Origin: Oncomelania hupensis
Taxonomy: Eukaryota; Mollusca; Gastropoda; Littorinimorpha; Pomatiopsidae
Assembly (NCBI GenBank): GCA_036898135.1
Contig: CM072522.1
Span: 62,347,254-62,411,253 of the forward strand
Length of the DNA stretch: 64,000 nt
Direction of reading: 5' to 3'
This document shows positions 10,801 through 19,244 of the stretch, piece by piece (the first letter of the stretch is position 1; the number at the start of each line of letters is the position of its first letter). The notes under the pieces are model-generated. The model was given only the letters and a program-made list of their open reading frames with translations. It did not search any database and had not been told where the DNA came from. The translations under genes and the position numbers were made by a program.

Positions 10801-10966
10801 AGGTTCCTATGACGATGTTGTTTCTCGTGCGGATCTTGCTATATTGTCCATCAGTAGCATACTTAACACCTCCGTCCTGGTGGCCAACGGAAGGCGCGGT
10901 CCTTGTGCCGGGTGACGGCCCGGGCGACGACCGATCCGGTATGGAATTAGTGGATTGTGTCATCAT
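7898..10966 (-). CDS. LINE-A ORF2: APE endonuclease / reverse transcriptase, intact
   Basis: About 1,022 codons from the first in-frame ATG; the frame stays open further upstream (at least to 11005) without an ATG. Numbering from 11005: the endonuclease spans about residues 63-312, with TWN (68-70), E99 in ISELRW, YAPTSD (169-174), GDWNAKVG (204-211), IDYIM (274-278) and SDHD (302-305). The reverse transcriptase spans about 530-800, with FIDFKKAFD (670-678), GVRQGCLLSP (728-737) and FADD (771-774). A basic C-terminal region follows (KLRWYGHV, RRRGRPKKRW). All expected catalytic residues are present and there are no stops. The enzyme would nick target DNA and prime cDNA synthesis from its own RNA. 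The stop TAG (7898-7900) falls inside the first GGATA tail unit. ATG was chosen because it overlaps the stop of the upstream ORF, a layout kept in three copies. Confidence 0.92.
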   Translation of the reverse strand: MMTQSTNSIPDRSSPGPSPGTRTAPSVGHQDGGVKYATDGQYSKIRTRNNIVIGTWNVRTLTAEGKLEELAHELDHYRWNVLGISELRWKGLGETTTDKGHKLYFSGRDDRHEHGVGFLVHKNILATVMGCRPVSSRLITIRLRATPFNITIIQAYAPTSDYEDSEVEDFYENIQAVLDQVPKKDIVIVQGDWNAKVGQDAHRNWGDTCGPHCNNETNDRGLRLLEFARYNNLVLANTLGLHKKSRRWTWHSPGGEHHNQIDYIMVKKRFRSSINIGRTRTFPGADNGSDHDLVMMSFRLHLKRVNTAKCTRLKFDLDKLQDPEVAKIFQATIGGKFAPLLILGAGEVDVNTMTNTFNSAVTDAATEILGKHRPKKKPWITPELLDLCDKRRELKKKKNTSQGADVYRKINNDIRKGMRTAKENWIEDQCQEIENNLNKNNSKKAYQTVKRLTSVKQPKVSTIQSKSGICLTEEQEVLDRWTEYCSDLYNHTPNGDPSVLACPESREEEEILPILREEVEAAVQSLKKGKSAGVDNIPAELLQAGGEAMTDALTIICNKIWQSGEWPTPWTQSLVITLPKKGNLQECENYRTISLISHPSKVLLKIILNRLKPQAEQIIAEEQAGFMAGRSTTEQIFNLRIICEKYLQHQQHLYHVFIDFKKAFDRVWHAALWATMKVYNISPKIIEVIKSLYDKATSAVLHNSVIGNWFRTTIGVRQGCLLSPTLFNIFLERIMSDALADHEGTVSIGGRAISNLRFADDIDGLAGEEQELEQLVQRLDTTSRAYGMEISAEKTKMMTNNTNGINTDIKVQGQSLNTVHSFKYLGAIVSDNGSRQEVLSRIAQTTAALTRLKPIWKDRTISLHSKVRLLRSLVISIFLYACEAWTLTADLQRRIQSMEMRCYRRLLCISYTQHITNVEVRQTITQAIGQHDDLLTVVKKRKLRWYGHVTRSSGLAKTILQGTVQGGRRRGRPKKRWEDNIREWTGLTLSEAMRAAEDRERWSMLVKRSSVVPLRPSGYGTG

Positions 10967-11166
10967 GTAGTGTGTCTTGGGCAAAAAAGACCTGGCAGGG
11001 CCCAATCCTCTCCAGGCTGTTGGCCACAGCCGAAATCCACGAATAAAGTGTGGCTCGCCTTGGCCCTGAGCACGTGGTCGTTGAACCTGTAGTAACGTGA
11101 GGTTCCTCCGCCCTGGCCGGTGACTTCTGTGTAGAAGACTTTCGCCCAGTGATGCCGTGCTAACAT
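10963..11166 (-). CDS. LINE-A upstream small ORF, 67 aa
   Basis: A 67-codon ORF between the leader and ORF2. It starts at MLARHHWAKVFYTEVTGQ and ends CPRHTT. Its TGA overlaps the ORF2 start as ATGA (ORF2 ATG at 10966-10964). The same ORF can be read in the inverted 5' part of copy 8 (about 41590-41797, 68 codons, roughly 80% identical, ending CPRHTA), and its last codons are in copy 5 (CPRHTL then TGA). The protein has Cys/His residues (GCGQQPGEDW, FCPRHT) but no zinc-knuckle spacing or known domain. It could encode a small ORF1-like protein, or act as a uORF allowing ORF2 translation by reinitiation. Function unknown. Confidence 0.5.
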   Translation of the reverse strand: MLARHHWAKVFYTEVTGQGGGTSRYYRFNDHVLRAKASHTLFVDFGCGQQPGEDWALPGLFCPRHTT

Positions 11167-11242
11167 CACCCCTGTTAGTCGCCTCTTACGACACGCCGGG
11201 AAACGTTGGGTCTATTCTATTTGCCCGAACCCACAGAGCACC

Positions 11243-11314
<72 letters not shown>
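11243..11314. repeat. (AAT)n microsatellite
   Basis: A pure AAT array between LINE-A copies 1 and 2. With 11616-11677 it is probably one SINE-2 tail array split by LINE insertions. Confidence 0.95.
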
Positions 11315-11614
11315 CCTATCATATCATATATCCTGTAACTGTAAGGTCGTTGGGGCACCATAGATGATCGTCTTTCTCTGTCCTTTGCAACCCTCATGGC
11401 TTCGCTCAATGTCAAGCCAGCCCATTCTCGAATGTTGTCCTCCCATCTCTTTTTCTGTTTCCCTCTTCTTCTGCCTCCTTGCACCGTGCCTTGCAGGATG
11501 GTCTTTGCAAGGCCACATGATCTGGTGACGTGGTCATACCATCGGAGTTTCCGTTTCTTTACCACTTTGAGCATGTCGTAGTGTTGCCCAATGGCTTGTG
11601 TGATGGTCTGTCTG
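11315..11614 (-). mobile_element. LINE-A copy 2, 3' fragment
   Basis: About 300 bp of the ORF2 C-terminal region (RQTITQAIGQH, KKRKLRWYDHVTRS) with a degenerate (TATCC) tail at the left. AAT arrays lie on both sides, so it inserted inside the array. It has small differences from copy 1, including a deleted 'LVKR' segment, so it is older. Confidence 0.88.

Positions 11615-11615
<1 letters not shown>

Positions 11616-11677
<62 letters not shown>
11616..11677. repeat. (AAT)n microsatellite, SINE-2 tail
   Basis: AAT array joined directly to the 3' end of the antisense SINE-2 at 11678. Confidence 0.95.
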
Positions 11678-11678
<1 letters not shown>

Positions 11679-11947
11679 CTATTACGTGCATTTTCTTCAA
11701 TTGAACTCAAAGCGCGGCGATCGCTATAACAAGGCAGAAGAGAAACGAATTTATATTTTTTGAGAATTTTAGATTGACTGCCTCCAATATCATTATTGAA
11801 GGGAGGGAGAAAACCGGAGTACCGGGAGAAAACCCTCGGTGTCTTGAAAAGTCTCGTACCTAAGCCTTCGTCCCTTGCGGGGTTCGAACCCTAACCTTCG
11901 GCATAGGAAACCAGCTGACTATCAACTACTCTAGCAGGCCACCTTAT
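11678..11947 (-). mobile_element. SINE-2, near full-length
   Basis: Reference copy of SINE-2. On the minus strand: a tRNA-like head with B box 'ggttcgaaccc' (complement near 11880-11895); the body with 'gagggttttctcccggtact' and 'cggttttctccctcccttca'; then 'gcagtcaatctaaaattctc'; and the tail 'cgccgcgctttgagttcaat' followed by (ATT)n. About 270 bp. Confidence 0.85.
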
Positions 11948-12002
11948 AAGACTGCTCTGAATGCACGCACATCTATAGGTCCTCATCAGAACAGTAAATA
12001 AT

Positions 12003-12236
12003 AATGGATGCTCTATATGCGCTTTTCCCCGAAACACCAACTAGGCTCAAAGCGCGGCGATCTGTACCACCATACACGCTCGCCTGTTTCACCCGCTCTC
12101 ACACACGCAACAAACACATCTATCATTCAAACATGTGATGTAAATGCAGGGAGATCGCTATTAGAAGACGGGAAAGACATCAAATGTTTATTTTTTAAAT
12201 GTTCAGGTTGACTGCTTGCAATACCAATAAATTACT
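12003..12236 (-). mobile_element. SINE-2 3' part
   Basis: Antisense SINE-2 tail ('gctcaaagcgcggcgatctg') and mid-body ('ttcaggttgactgcttgcaa'). The head is absent. Confidence 0.7.
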
Positions 12237-12341
12237 ACATAGTTAGTCTAGTGTGAATTTAGTAATGGATAGAGCTTGTTATTGATAAAGGTGGTGGTGT
12301 CTTTATAGACGGTGGTCTCAGCATAGATCTTTACTGCACAC

Positions 12342-12870
12342 ATTTCAATTCAATTCAATTCAATTCAATTCAAGATTTATTCGCCAAGTGACATACAGAC
12401 AGTTATAGTATACATGACACAAAGAATGCTTTAGATCAGCGGCAGGCGTGCACAAGATACATAACAAACGAATAAAGCATAGATCTAGTGCGACCTATGT
12501 AACCACTATTATACTAGACAGCAGACCCACGCCTGACTAGAACACTTATGTAGAACATAGAAATACAGACATCAACAAACACAACCGAATTACAGATAAC
12601 AAAACAGGTGCATGATTTTTAATGTACATCATCAGACACATCAAATATACAGATGACTAAAATAGATTCGCACGCAGAACAGGCTCTGAGGCCTATGGGA
12701 GTGTAGTTCATTGGCCGTCAGCTGTGATAAAGGTAGAACGGTAATGAATGGGTTCAATGTGAAACAATAACATTGCAGCTCCTATACTGGCAATTGTTTG
12801 GAAGCCCGTTGTCGAACTGGCGTGCCGAAAACAACATCAACAACAACAATAATAATTATAACATGACTGT
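12342..12870 (-). mobile_element. LINE 3' end with (TTGAA)n tail
   Basis: On the minus strand, 'gtcacttggcgaataaatct' runs into (TTGAA)n, which reads as (CAATT)n on plus (12345-12371). An AATAAA followed by a pentanucleotide tail is typical of a non-LTR retrotransposon 3' end. No coding remnant is recognised and the upstream boundary is uncertain. Confidence 0.45.
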
Positions 12871-12896
12871 AAGACACATTGACGAATTGTGCTTTA

Positions 12897-13473
12897 CCCC
12901 GTTGGGGTGCCGGGGGTTTCAGTATAAATAGTATCCCCACTTTCTGGAAATTTAGTGCTTTAAATTCCCACTGTCGCTGTCTTTCTCATTTGCTACTTCT
13001 CATTCCTGCTCTGTTCTATCAATCTGCTATACTATCGTCTTCTTCGCTAGACCAGTCTCCTACCTTTTTTCTTGAAAACTCTTCCGGGACAAGACTCCTT
13101 ATTTGTGTATGAGGTCTGTTGGATCAGCTTGGGAATATTGGACGCTTTCTGCCAGGTGGTCACTAGGGCTTCCTATGATGTTATTACTTAGCAATGTAGG
13201 CATTTTATATGTATGTGTTTTGTTGATAATTTATAATGATGTTTGTATTCTATTTTGTTTTTGTAAACGGGGGTTCGATAAGTTGGGCTGAAGCCTCAGC
13301 CGTCCCCTGCGTGGGATGTCTTTATTGTAAAGTGACTGGCTGGTGGAGAGCTTTCGGTTTTACCACTAGGGTTGTTTCAGCAGATCTTTTATGCGGATCA
13401 GGGGTTGTCCGGTCCTGATTTGGCTCGGAAGAGTCCGCTGGACCTAAAGCAATAATAATGTAATGTAATGTAA
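12897..13473 (+). mobile_element. R3 retroposon, copy 1
   Basis: A roughly 577-bp element flanked by the 9-bp direct repeat tgtgcttta (12888-12896 and 13474-13482). The 5' end is 'gttggggtgccgggggtttc' followed by a TATAAATAG motif. The 3' end is 'gatttggctcggaagagtcc' then a (TAATG)n tail. No ORF longer than about 77 codons and no tRNA-like boxes were found. The simple tail and TSD point to LINE-mobilised retroposition. Family not recognised. Confidence 0.75.
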
Positions 13474-13548
13474 TGTGCTTTATTACAACGATGGTTACGT
13501 TAACGATTTGGGTTGTAATAATTTATCAAAATGTGTGTGTGGGGGGGG

Positions 13549-13553
13549 GGAGG

Positions 13554-13599
<46 letters not shown>

Positions 13600-13604
13600 C
13601 ACGT
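13549..13604. repeat. (GT)n microsatellite
   Basis: GT run with a short GC extension at its end. Confidence 0.95.
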
Positions 13605-14129
13605 TTGTGTGTATTGAAACTGTTTTTTTTTCAGGTACTTAAATGTTGGTACGCGCATGCGTAAGTGCTGTTGTAAACAAACCTGTTTTAGTCAAGACGT
13701 AAACCTTACCTTTACCTAATGTTCCAGTCAAGCCATAACCCTGACCACATGTTTTTAGTCAATTATTGTACCAAACATTTACGGCAGTCCGATTTTTTTT
13801 AAATTTGTTTTCCGGAACATTGGTAAAAGCCATCGGGACAATTCCATCGTAGATGAATTTGGCGTAAATGGGCGTAGGTGAATTCGCCGTAAATATACGC
13901 ACGGGAATAAAATGGACGAATTTCCTCATCTGTAAACCCGTACACAAATCCCACAGGAGCAATAGCGCAGTTATTCCCTTTTGTGGCAGCCGGGAGGTCC
14001 CATAGTTTAGATTCGTATCGCGTGATCCGTCTTTGGTGTGATATGAAACACACCAGTCCGTAAAAAATAATCACAGTGATGGTATTTAAGACTGAGACTT
14101 TATTCGTCCATGAGATGTACACGCCTTTC
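13605..14129. other. No gene seen
   Basis: Unique-looking sequence. An open minus-strand frame of about 114 codons overlaps 13799-14143, but it has no recognisable domain and ends in the LINE-A TSD. I do not call it a gene. Confidence 0.4.
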
Positions 14130-14143
14130 GGCTGCACAAACAT

Positions 14144-14581
14144 CCTATCCTATCCTATCCTATCCTATCCCATAACCCAAAGGTCGTAGATGATCGTTTA
14201 ACCAGCGTACCCCATCTTTCTCTGTCCTAAGCAACCCTCATGGCTTCGTTCAGGGTCAGACCAGTCCATTCTCGAATGTTGTCCGCCCACCTCTGTTATG
14301 TCTCCCTCTTCTTCTGTCTTCTTGCAGCGTGCCTTGCAGGATAGTCTTTGCAAGGCCTGATGATCTGAGGACGTGGCCATACCATCGGAGTTTCCGTTTC
14401 TTCACCACTGTGAGCATGCCATCATGTGGTCCAATGGCTTGTGTGATGGTCTGTCGGACTTCGTCGTTGGTGATGTGCTGGGTATATGAAATGCCCAGAA
14501 GTCTTCTGCAGGATTTCATCTCTATGATTTGTATTCTTCGTTGTAGGTCTGCTGTGAGGGTCCATGTTTAGCAAGCGTATA
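14144..14581 (-). mobile_element. LINE-A copy 3, 5'-truncated, 14-bp TSD
   Basis: About 438 bp of the ORF2 C-terminus (SCRRLLGISYTQHITND) with a (TATCC)n tail at the left. Flanked by the perfect 14-bp direct repeat ggctgcacaaacat (14130-14143 and 14582-14595). A frameshift separates the two C-terminal frames. A clean 5'-truncated insertion. Confidence 0.92.
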
Positions 14582-14595
14582 GGCTGCACAAACAT

Positions 14596-14755
14596 GGTAA
14601 ATGTAAACTGTAGAATGTCTTTAAAAAGAATATGATGTACAACAAATAAAACATAAATAGTGCAACACATACAAAACCACTACAACCCCACACCCCAAAC
14701 GTACTTGCGCTGTACGCTTCCGCCTACAGTCCCCAAACACCATCACGAAACAGCG
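14596..14755. other. No gene seen
   Basis: Unique-looking continuation of the LINE-A copy 3 target sequence. Confidence 0.4.
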
Positions 14756-14875
14756 CCACTACGTACAAACACCATCACAAACCAGCCCCACTACGTACAA
14801 ACACCATCACAAACCAGCGCCACTACGTACAAACACCATCACAAACCAGCGCCACTACGTACAAACACCAACCGC
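14756..14875. repeat. 32-bp minisatellite, 4 units
   Basis: Units with core 'cactacgtacaaacaccatc' and 'acaaaccag', spacing exactly 32 bp (acgtac at 14761, 14793, 14825, 14857). Confidence 0.9.
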
Positions 14876-14950
14876 AAGCACAGACATGATTTATCACATG
14901 ATAAGCCAAATCACAAAACAAGTCTTTTTAAAAAATAATACATACACATA

Positions 14951-14952
<2 letters not shown>

Positions 14953-15046
<94 letters not shown>
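14953..15046. repeat. (CT)n microsatellite
   Basis: CT run of about 94 bp with one early interruption. Confidence 0.95.
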
Positions 15047-15049
<3 letters not shown>

Positions 15050-15127
15050 CCACGCAATCAGGCAACAATTCTGACTGACTAGCTACATGTATCACTGACT
15101 GACTGACTGACTCACTGATCAGATTTC

Positions 15128-15790
15128 ACAAAGTCAGGGAAAAGCGTTTATGAGTCGAATGGCGCTGTGCAGAAAGAACCGGTGGAACCTGTCAGTTTTC
15201 GCGCGGCAGCTGATAAGCCTGCCGGGTCTGGAAGAGGTCTGCACCTGCAGCTCGTCACACAGCGGATGGGTTGAGTCACGCTGAATGGCCCCCAGGCGCT
15301 TCGCTGCTTTCGCCTCCAAGTACACCTGAAGGTCAAAGACGAGTCTGCCAATCAGCTTGCCGGCAGTCTTTGTGACCTTTGCCAGCCTGGCCGTGTCCTG
15401 CTCTTTCAGGCTGCAGGAAGAAGCACAGGCTGTTGTAGGTCAGTACGGACTCCACTGTTGCCCCGTAAAACAGCTCCAACACACTGGAGCCCACATTGAG
15501 GGTAGTCAGCCTGCTCACAAAGTAGAGACGTCGGTTGGCCTTCTTGAGGAGCAGCAGAGCGTTGGGAGACGAATCCAACTTGTTATCGATGATGGATCCC
15601 AAGATCCTGTACTGGTCCACCACCTTCACCAACCCACCCCAATGACAAGTGGGTGGAGTGTCGGAGCGCTCCTCTATAGTCAACAAACATCTCCTTTGTC
15701 TTAGAGACTTTTAGGAGGAGATGGTTGTCGTCGCACTACCTGACGAGCTTTTTCACGGCGCAGTTATACGAGTTCTCGCTAATAATAGCC
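15128..15790 (-). pseudogene. CR1/Rex-like LINE reverse transcriptase C-terminal relic
   Basis: The minus-strand frame at 15333-15686 reads VDQYRILGSIIDNKL then LLLKKANRRLYFVSRL and VLELFYGATVESVLTY. These are the LGxxID(N/S)xL and 'FYxxxxESVLTY' blocks after the catalytic core in CR1/Rex1-type LINEs. After a frameshift, 15134-15325 continues with KRLGAIQRDSTHPLCDEL and the terminal KTDRFHRFFLHSAIRLIN. Frameshifts and missing catalytic motifs show it is dead. The 3' side runs into ACTG-type repeats. Confidence 0.75.
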
Positions 15791-15799
15791 CCTGTGTTG

Positions 15800-15990
15800 G
15801 TATGAAGGTATCTCGATGCCGTCACAAAAATGGACGACCTAATCATAACTCTTGATGGCCTGTCTGTGAGCACGCTGCAGAGCCATCTGATGATCTGGGG
15901 ATATTTTCATGAAATCAACAAAGGCAAATTTCTGGCTGTTATTGGACAATAAAGCTGTATTGTATTGTAATGTATTGTATTGTATGAAAC
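15800..15990 (+). mobile_element. LINE 3' end with (TATTG)n tail
   Basis: 'ttattggacaataaagctgt' runs into (ATTGT/TATTG) repeats at 15955-15985, a non-LTR 3' end with a polyadenylation-like AATAAA. It has the opposite orientation to the relic just upstream, so it is a separate insertion. Confidence 0.5.
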
Positions 15991-16260
15991 ACATGGTATA
16001 GCATTCCCGTTTTGTGCTATGGAATATCTTTGTTGCATTGTCCTCAGCAGTATTTCAGGGTTAACGGAACGATTCTGTGGACTGTTTGTGTGAAAATAAG
16101 ATCATGTACACACACCCCCACCTCCCTCTCCATTTCCCAGCCCTCCTTCCCATACCCAAGTCAACGTAAATTATTACCCCTTCGGATGAGAGTATAAACC
16201 GAGGTCTAGTCTGTACACGCACGCATTTCAAAGATCCTGACGCTCATGTTCAAAACGGAT

Positions 16261-17567
16261 CCTATCCTATCCTGTCCCATAACCCGAAGGTCGTAGGGGC
16301 ACCACAAATGATCGCTTAACCAGCATACTCCATCTTTCTCTGTCCTCAGCAGCCCTCATGGCTTCGCTCAGTGTCAAACCAGTCCATTCTCGAATGTTGT
16401 CCTCCCACCTCTTTTTCGGTCTCCCCCTTCTTCTACCTCCTTGCACTGTGCCTTGCAGAATGGTCTTTGCAAGGCCTGATGATCTGGTGACGTGGCCATA
16501 CCATCGGAGTTTCCGTTTCTTCACCACTGTGAGCAGGTCATCGTGTTGTCCAATGGCTTGTGTGATGGTCTGTCGGACTTCAACGTTGGTGATGTGTTGG
16601 GTATAGGAAATGCACAGAAGTCTTCTGTAGCACCTCATCTCCATGCTTTGTATTCTTCGTTGGAGATCTGCTGTGAGGGTCCATGCTTCGCAAGCATATA
16701 GGAAGATGGAGATGACCAGAGATCGCAGCAGTCTTACTTTGGAATGTAGACTGATGGTTCTGTCTTTCCAAATGGGCTTCAACCTTGTCAGGGCAGCAGT
16801 TGTTTGTGCGATCCTGGAGAGGACTTCCTGTCGAGACCCATTGTCTGACACAATGGCTCCTAAATATTTGAAGCTGTGCACTGTGTTGAGGGATTGGCCT
16901 TGTACTTTGATGTCCGTGTTGATGCCATTGGTGTTGTTGGTCATCATTTTGGTCTTCTCTGCACTTATTTCCATTCCATAAGCTCTGGAGGTGGTGTCAA
17001 GCCTCTGTACAAGCTGTTCAAGTTCTTGTTCCTCTCCAGCCAATCCATCAATATCATCCGCAAAACGAAGATTGGAGATTGCTCTGCCCCCTATGCTGAC
17101 TGTGCCTTCGTGATCTGCAAGAGCATCTGACATGATGCGCTCTAGGAAGATGTTGAAGAGTGTTGGAGAGAGTAGGCATCCTTGACGCACACCGATTGTT
17201 GTTCTGAACCAGTTCCCGATGACGCTGTTATGGAGGACTGCACTGGTAGCCTTGTCATACAGGCTTTTGATGACTTCTATGATTTTAGGGCTGATGTTGT
17301 ACACTTTCATGGTTGCCCATAGAGCTGCATGCCAGACTCGGTCAAATGCCTTCTTGAAGTCTATGAACACATGATATAGATGTTGTTGGTGCTGTAGGTA
17401 TTTCTCACAGATTATTCTGAGGTTGAAAATCTGTTCAGTGGTACTTCGCCCTGCCATGAATCCTGCTTGTTCTTCAGCTATGATTTGTTCAGCTTGTGGT
17501 TTCAACCTGTTGAGTATTATTTTCAGGAGGACCTTGCTGGGATGGCTGATGAGGCTGATGGTGCGGT
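16261..17567 (-). mobile_element. LINE-A copy 4, 5'-truncated, nearly identical to copy 1
   Basis: About 1.3 kb of the 3' end of LINE-A with a short (TATCC) tail at the left. Flanked by aaaacggat (16252-16260 and 17568-17576), a 9-bp TSD inside SINE-1. By eye only two substitutions separate it from copy 1 over this length: one Ser-to-Phe change near the C-terminus and one silent A/G change. One tail unit fewer is present. A very recent insertion. Confidence 0.95.
16267..17505 (-). pseudogene. LINE-A ORF2 C-terminal fragment, open frame
   Basis: A 412-codon open stretch matching residues 624-1035 of copy 1 ORF2. It keeps reverse transcriptase motifs FIDFKKAFD, GVRQGC and FADD but lacks the endonuclease and the N-terminal part of the reverse transcriptase. 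The frame is open because the insertion is young; it has no start or leader. The last residues read RSFVVPLRPSGYGTG, with Phe for Ser. The stop TAG is in the tail repeat as in copy 1. Confidence 0.9.
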
Positions 17568-17775
17568 AAAACGGATACAGCTACATAAACCACCAAGCGA
17601 GCACTAGGTCCCATCTCCCCGAACCATAATAGCCGAGAATTGTTTTTTAGTTGTCTGTGGCGTGTGACGATGCGCCCATACGGCAAGTGCGCGCGTTTGA
17701 CTTGTGGAGTTAGAGCCAGCGCCTTCAGCTGTTCTTGACCTTGGAAGAGCGCTGTGTTAGAACGATCAAATGAAT

Positions 17776-18017
17776 ACATGACATAAAACAGGGGATTGCT
17801 GTAGCGTGTGTGTGTGGGTGTGCGGAGGTATAAGCCTTAAAATGGGTGACTAACCTTGCTTTTTATGCAGGAAATGGGTGAGTGTATGAGTCACCCAGAG
17901 TTTTCCAGCCACCCACTTTTTTCTAAATACGCAGGAGTGCTCTTTTAGTGCATGGGAGTGCAGTTGTAGTGCATGAGAGTGTTTTTAGTACACAGGAGAC
18001 GGACGGAGAAAATACAG
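17776..18017. other. No gene seen
   Basis: Unique-looking sequence with a short 'gtgcatgggagtgcagttgt' style repetition near 17930-17990. Confidence 0.4.
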
Positions 18018-18125
18018 TGAATTTCCGAAGAATTTTTGAAAAGGGTTAGGGTAAGGGCTAGTTGCAGCGCTATTCCTAACCCTTGCCCTAACCCTTTTCT
18101 GTCAAAAATCACTTTCCGATTCCTA
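18018..18125. repeat. Palindrome with TTAGGG-like arms
   Basis: Arms 'gaaaagggttagggtaaggg' (18038-18057) and its near-exact complement (18080-18099), with weaker pairing extending about 20 bp further on each side. Could be a small foldback element or a repair scar. Confidence 0.6.
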
Positions 18126-18480
18126 CATTCTTAGTAAAACCCATTCTTGGTGTTTTACATACTTGTGTTTGTGTATGTGTGGATGTGAGGATGTTTACAC
18201 GGCGTTATTGGGACAAACTAGTGCAAGTTTACATACGTTCTTTGGACAGACCTCCTTGTTGGGACGTCCATTTAATGATCCGTGAGGGTTAGGGTTAGGG
18301 TTAGAACACTTTAAAGTACTTAAAAAGGGGGTCGTAGCACGACCCAATGTCCGCAGAACGTATGTGGCGATAGAGGAAAGTCCAAATAACGGTGTCTGCG
18401 CAAGTATGTTTGTGTGTGTGTGTGTGCAACCACCTCTTTCCCACCAGCGCTGCGATCATGTGGTCGGCGTGCATGCTCTT
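18126..18480. other. No gene seen; short TTAGGG run
   Basis: Contains three TTAGGG-like units near 18284-18305 and a (TG)n run near 18408-18426. No coding or RNA signal. Confidence 0.4.
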
Positions 18481-18494
18481 TACACATTATCCAT

Positions 18495-18900
18495 TCAATC
18501 ACTTTATTCAATCCGCCACTCGAACGGTGTATTCTTGAACAGTTTAAGAACGAACTTTATAATATCTTCATTCAGATCGAAAACTGCAGTCCTTTGACAG
18601 GAAAGACATTGATATAAGCCTATGTTATTGTATGCCTATTCTATTTGTATGCGTAACTGTCACCTATCATATCGTCTCGGTCTAAAGGAAGATGACATGT
18701 TCGTTCTTCCGCGGTTTGAGAAGAAAGTCACTGTCTGATCCCATCCTTAGTGTCAGTGATACACAGGGACGATATCTACCGCGTTGCTAGCAAGGATCCA
18801 CTGTCAGCGTGCAATGCCCTTGTAGTGCGACGCAGTTTCACGGGCGTCGAATGTTGACACCCTACCAGACTCTATTGAACAACAGTCCCATAAGTCTTAA
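18495..18900 (+). repeat. Dispersed repeat F7
   Basis: Shares an ordered series of words with 42160-42500: 'aaaactgcagtcctttgaca' versus 'aaaattacagttctgtaaca', 'gacattgatataagcctat' versus 'gacattgatcaactgtaggcct', and 'aggatccactgtcagcgtg' versus 'aggatcagcgtccagcgtg'. About 400 bp, type unknown, no ORF. Confidence 0.55.
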
Positions 18901-19244
18901 ACCGCCTTCCTGTAAGGGGATTTATAGGAAAGGGTAAGTTGTTGTTTTGCATACGATACAAGAGATTTGTAGGCAAACGGTGTTACTGCTGATTTAAAGA
19001 GCCCCGAGTCAATCAATGTGTGGTGGTGGAGGTGGTTGTTTTTAGCGAAATCGGGTTTAATAAAAAATAACTATCCTTAAAAGAGTAGTAGTAGTGGTTG
19101 TGGTGTGGATGTTGTTAGTTGTATTTTTTGTTGCAAGTTTTTTTTTTCATTTCGGCTACACTCACTGTGAATGTTAAAAGGATCTACGTGGGCAAAGTGG
19201 AAACCTTTTTTATCCAAAGTTAGTCGTTCTTGTATAGCCTTGCC
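18901..19244. other. No gene seen
   Basis: Unique-looking sequence. 'ggctacactcactgtgaatg' near 19153 is the complement of the 'cattcacagtgagtg' dispersed word. Confidence 0.4.

Larger units (their letters stand above)
7885..11242 (-). mobile_element. LINE-A copy 1: full-length RTE-like non-LTR retrotransposon
   Basis: A 3.36-kb element on the minus strand. In element orientation: a leader of about 230 bp starting near 'ggtgctctgtgggttcgggc'; a 67-codon upstream ORF; ORF2 with APE endonuclease and reverse transcriptase; and a (GGATA)n tail with no 3' UTR. The absent 3' UTR, the simple-repeat tail and the IGTWNVRTL endonuclease start are typical of the RTE clade. The clade call is inference. 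It sits in an (AAT)n array on both sides, so the TSD cannot be delimited. It is nearly identical to copy 4, implying recent mobility and possible competence. Confidence 0.92.
16178..17775 (+). mobile_element. SINE-1 copy interrupted by LINE-A copy 4
   Basis: The SINE-1 body is present at 16178-16260 ('cttcggatgagagtataaac', 'agatcctgacgctcatgttc') and resumes at 17577-17775 ('gcgagcactaggtcccatct', 'gttagagccagcgccttcag', tail 'agagcgctgtgttagaacga'). The two halves join exactly across the LINE plus its duplicated 9-bp target. Confidence 0.85.

Noticed and set aside
13799..14143. A 114-codon minus-strand ORF
   Set aside because: No recognisable domain and no start or splice context; length is within chance expectation for this sequence.
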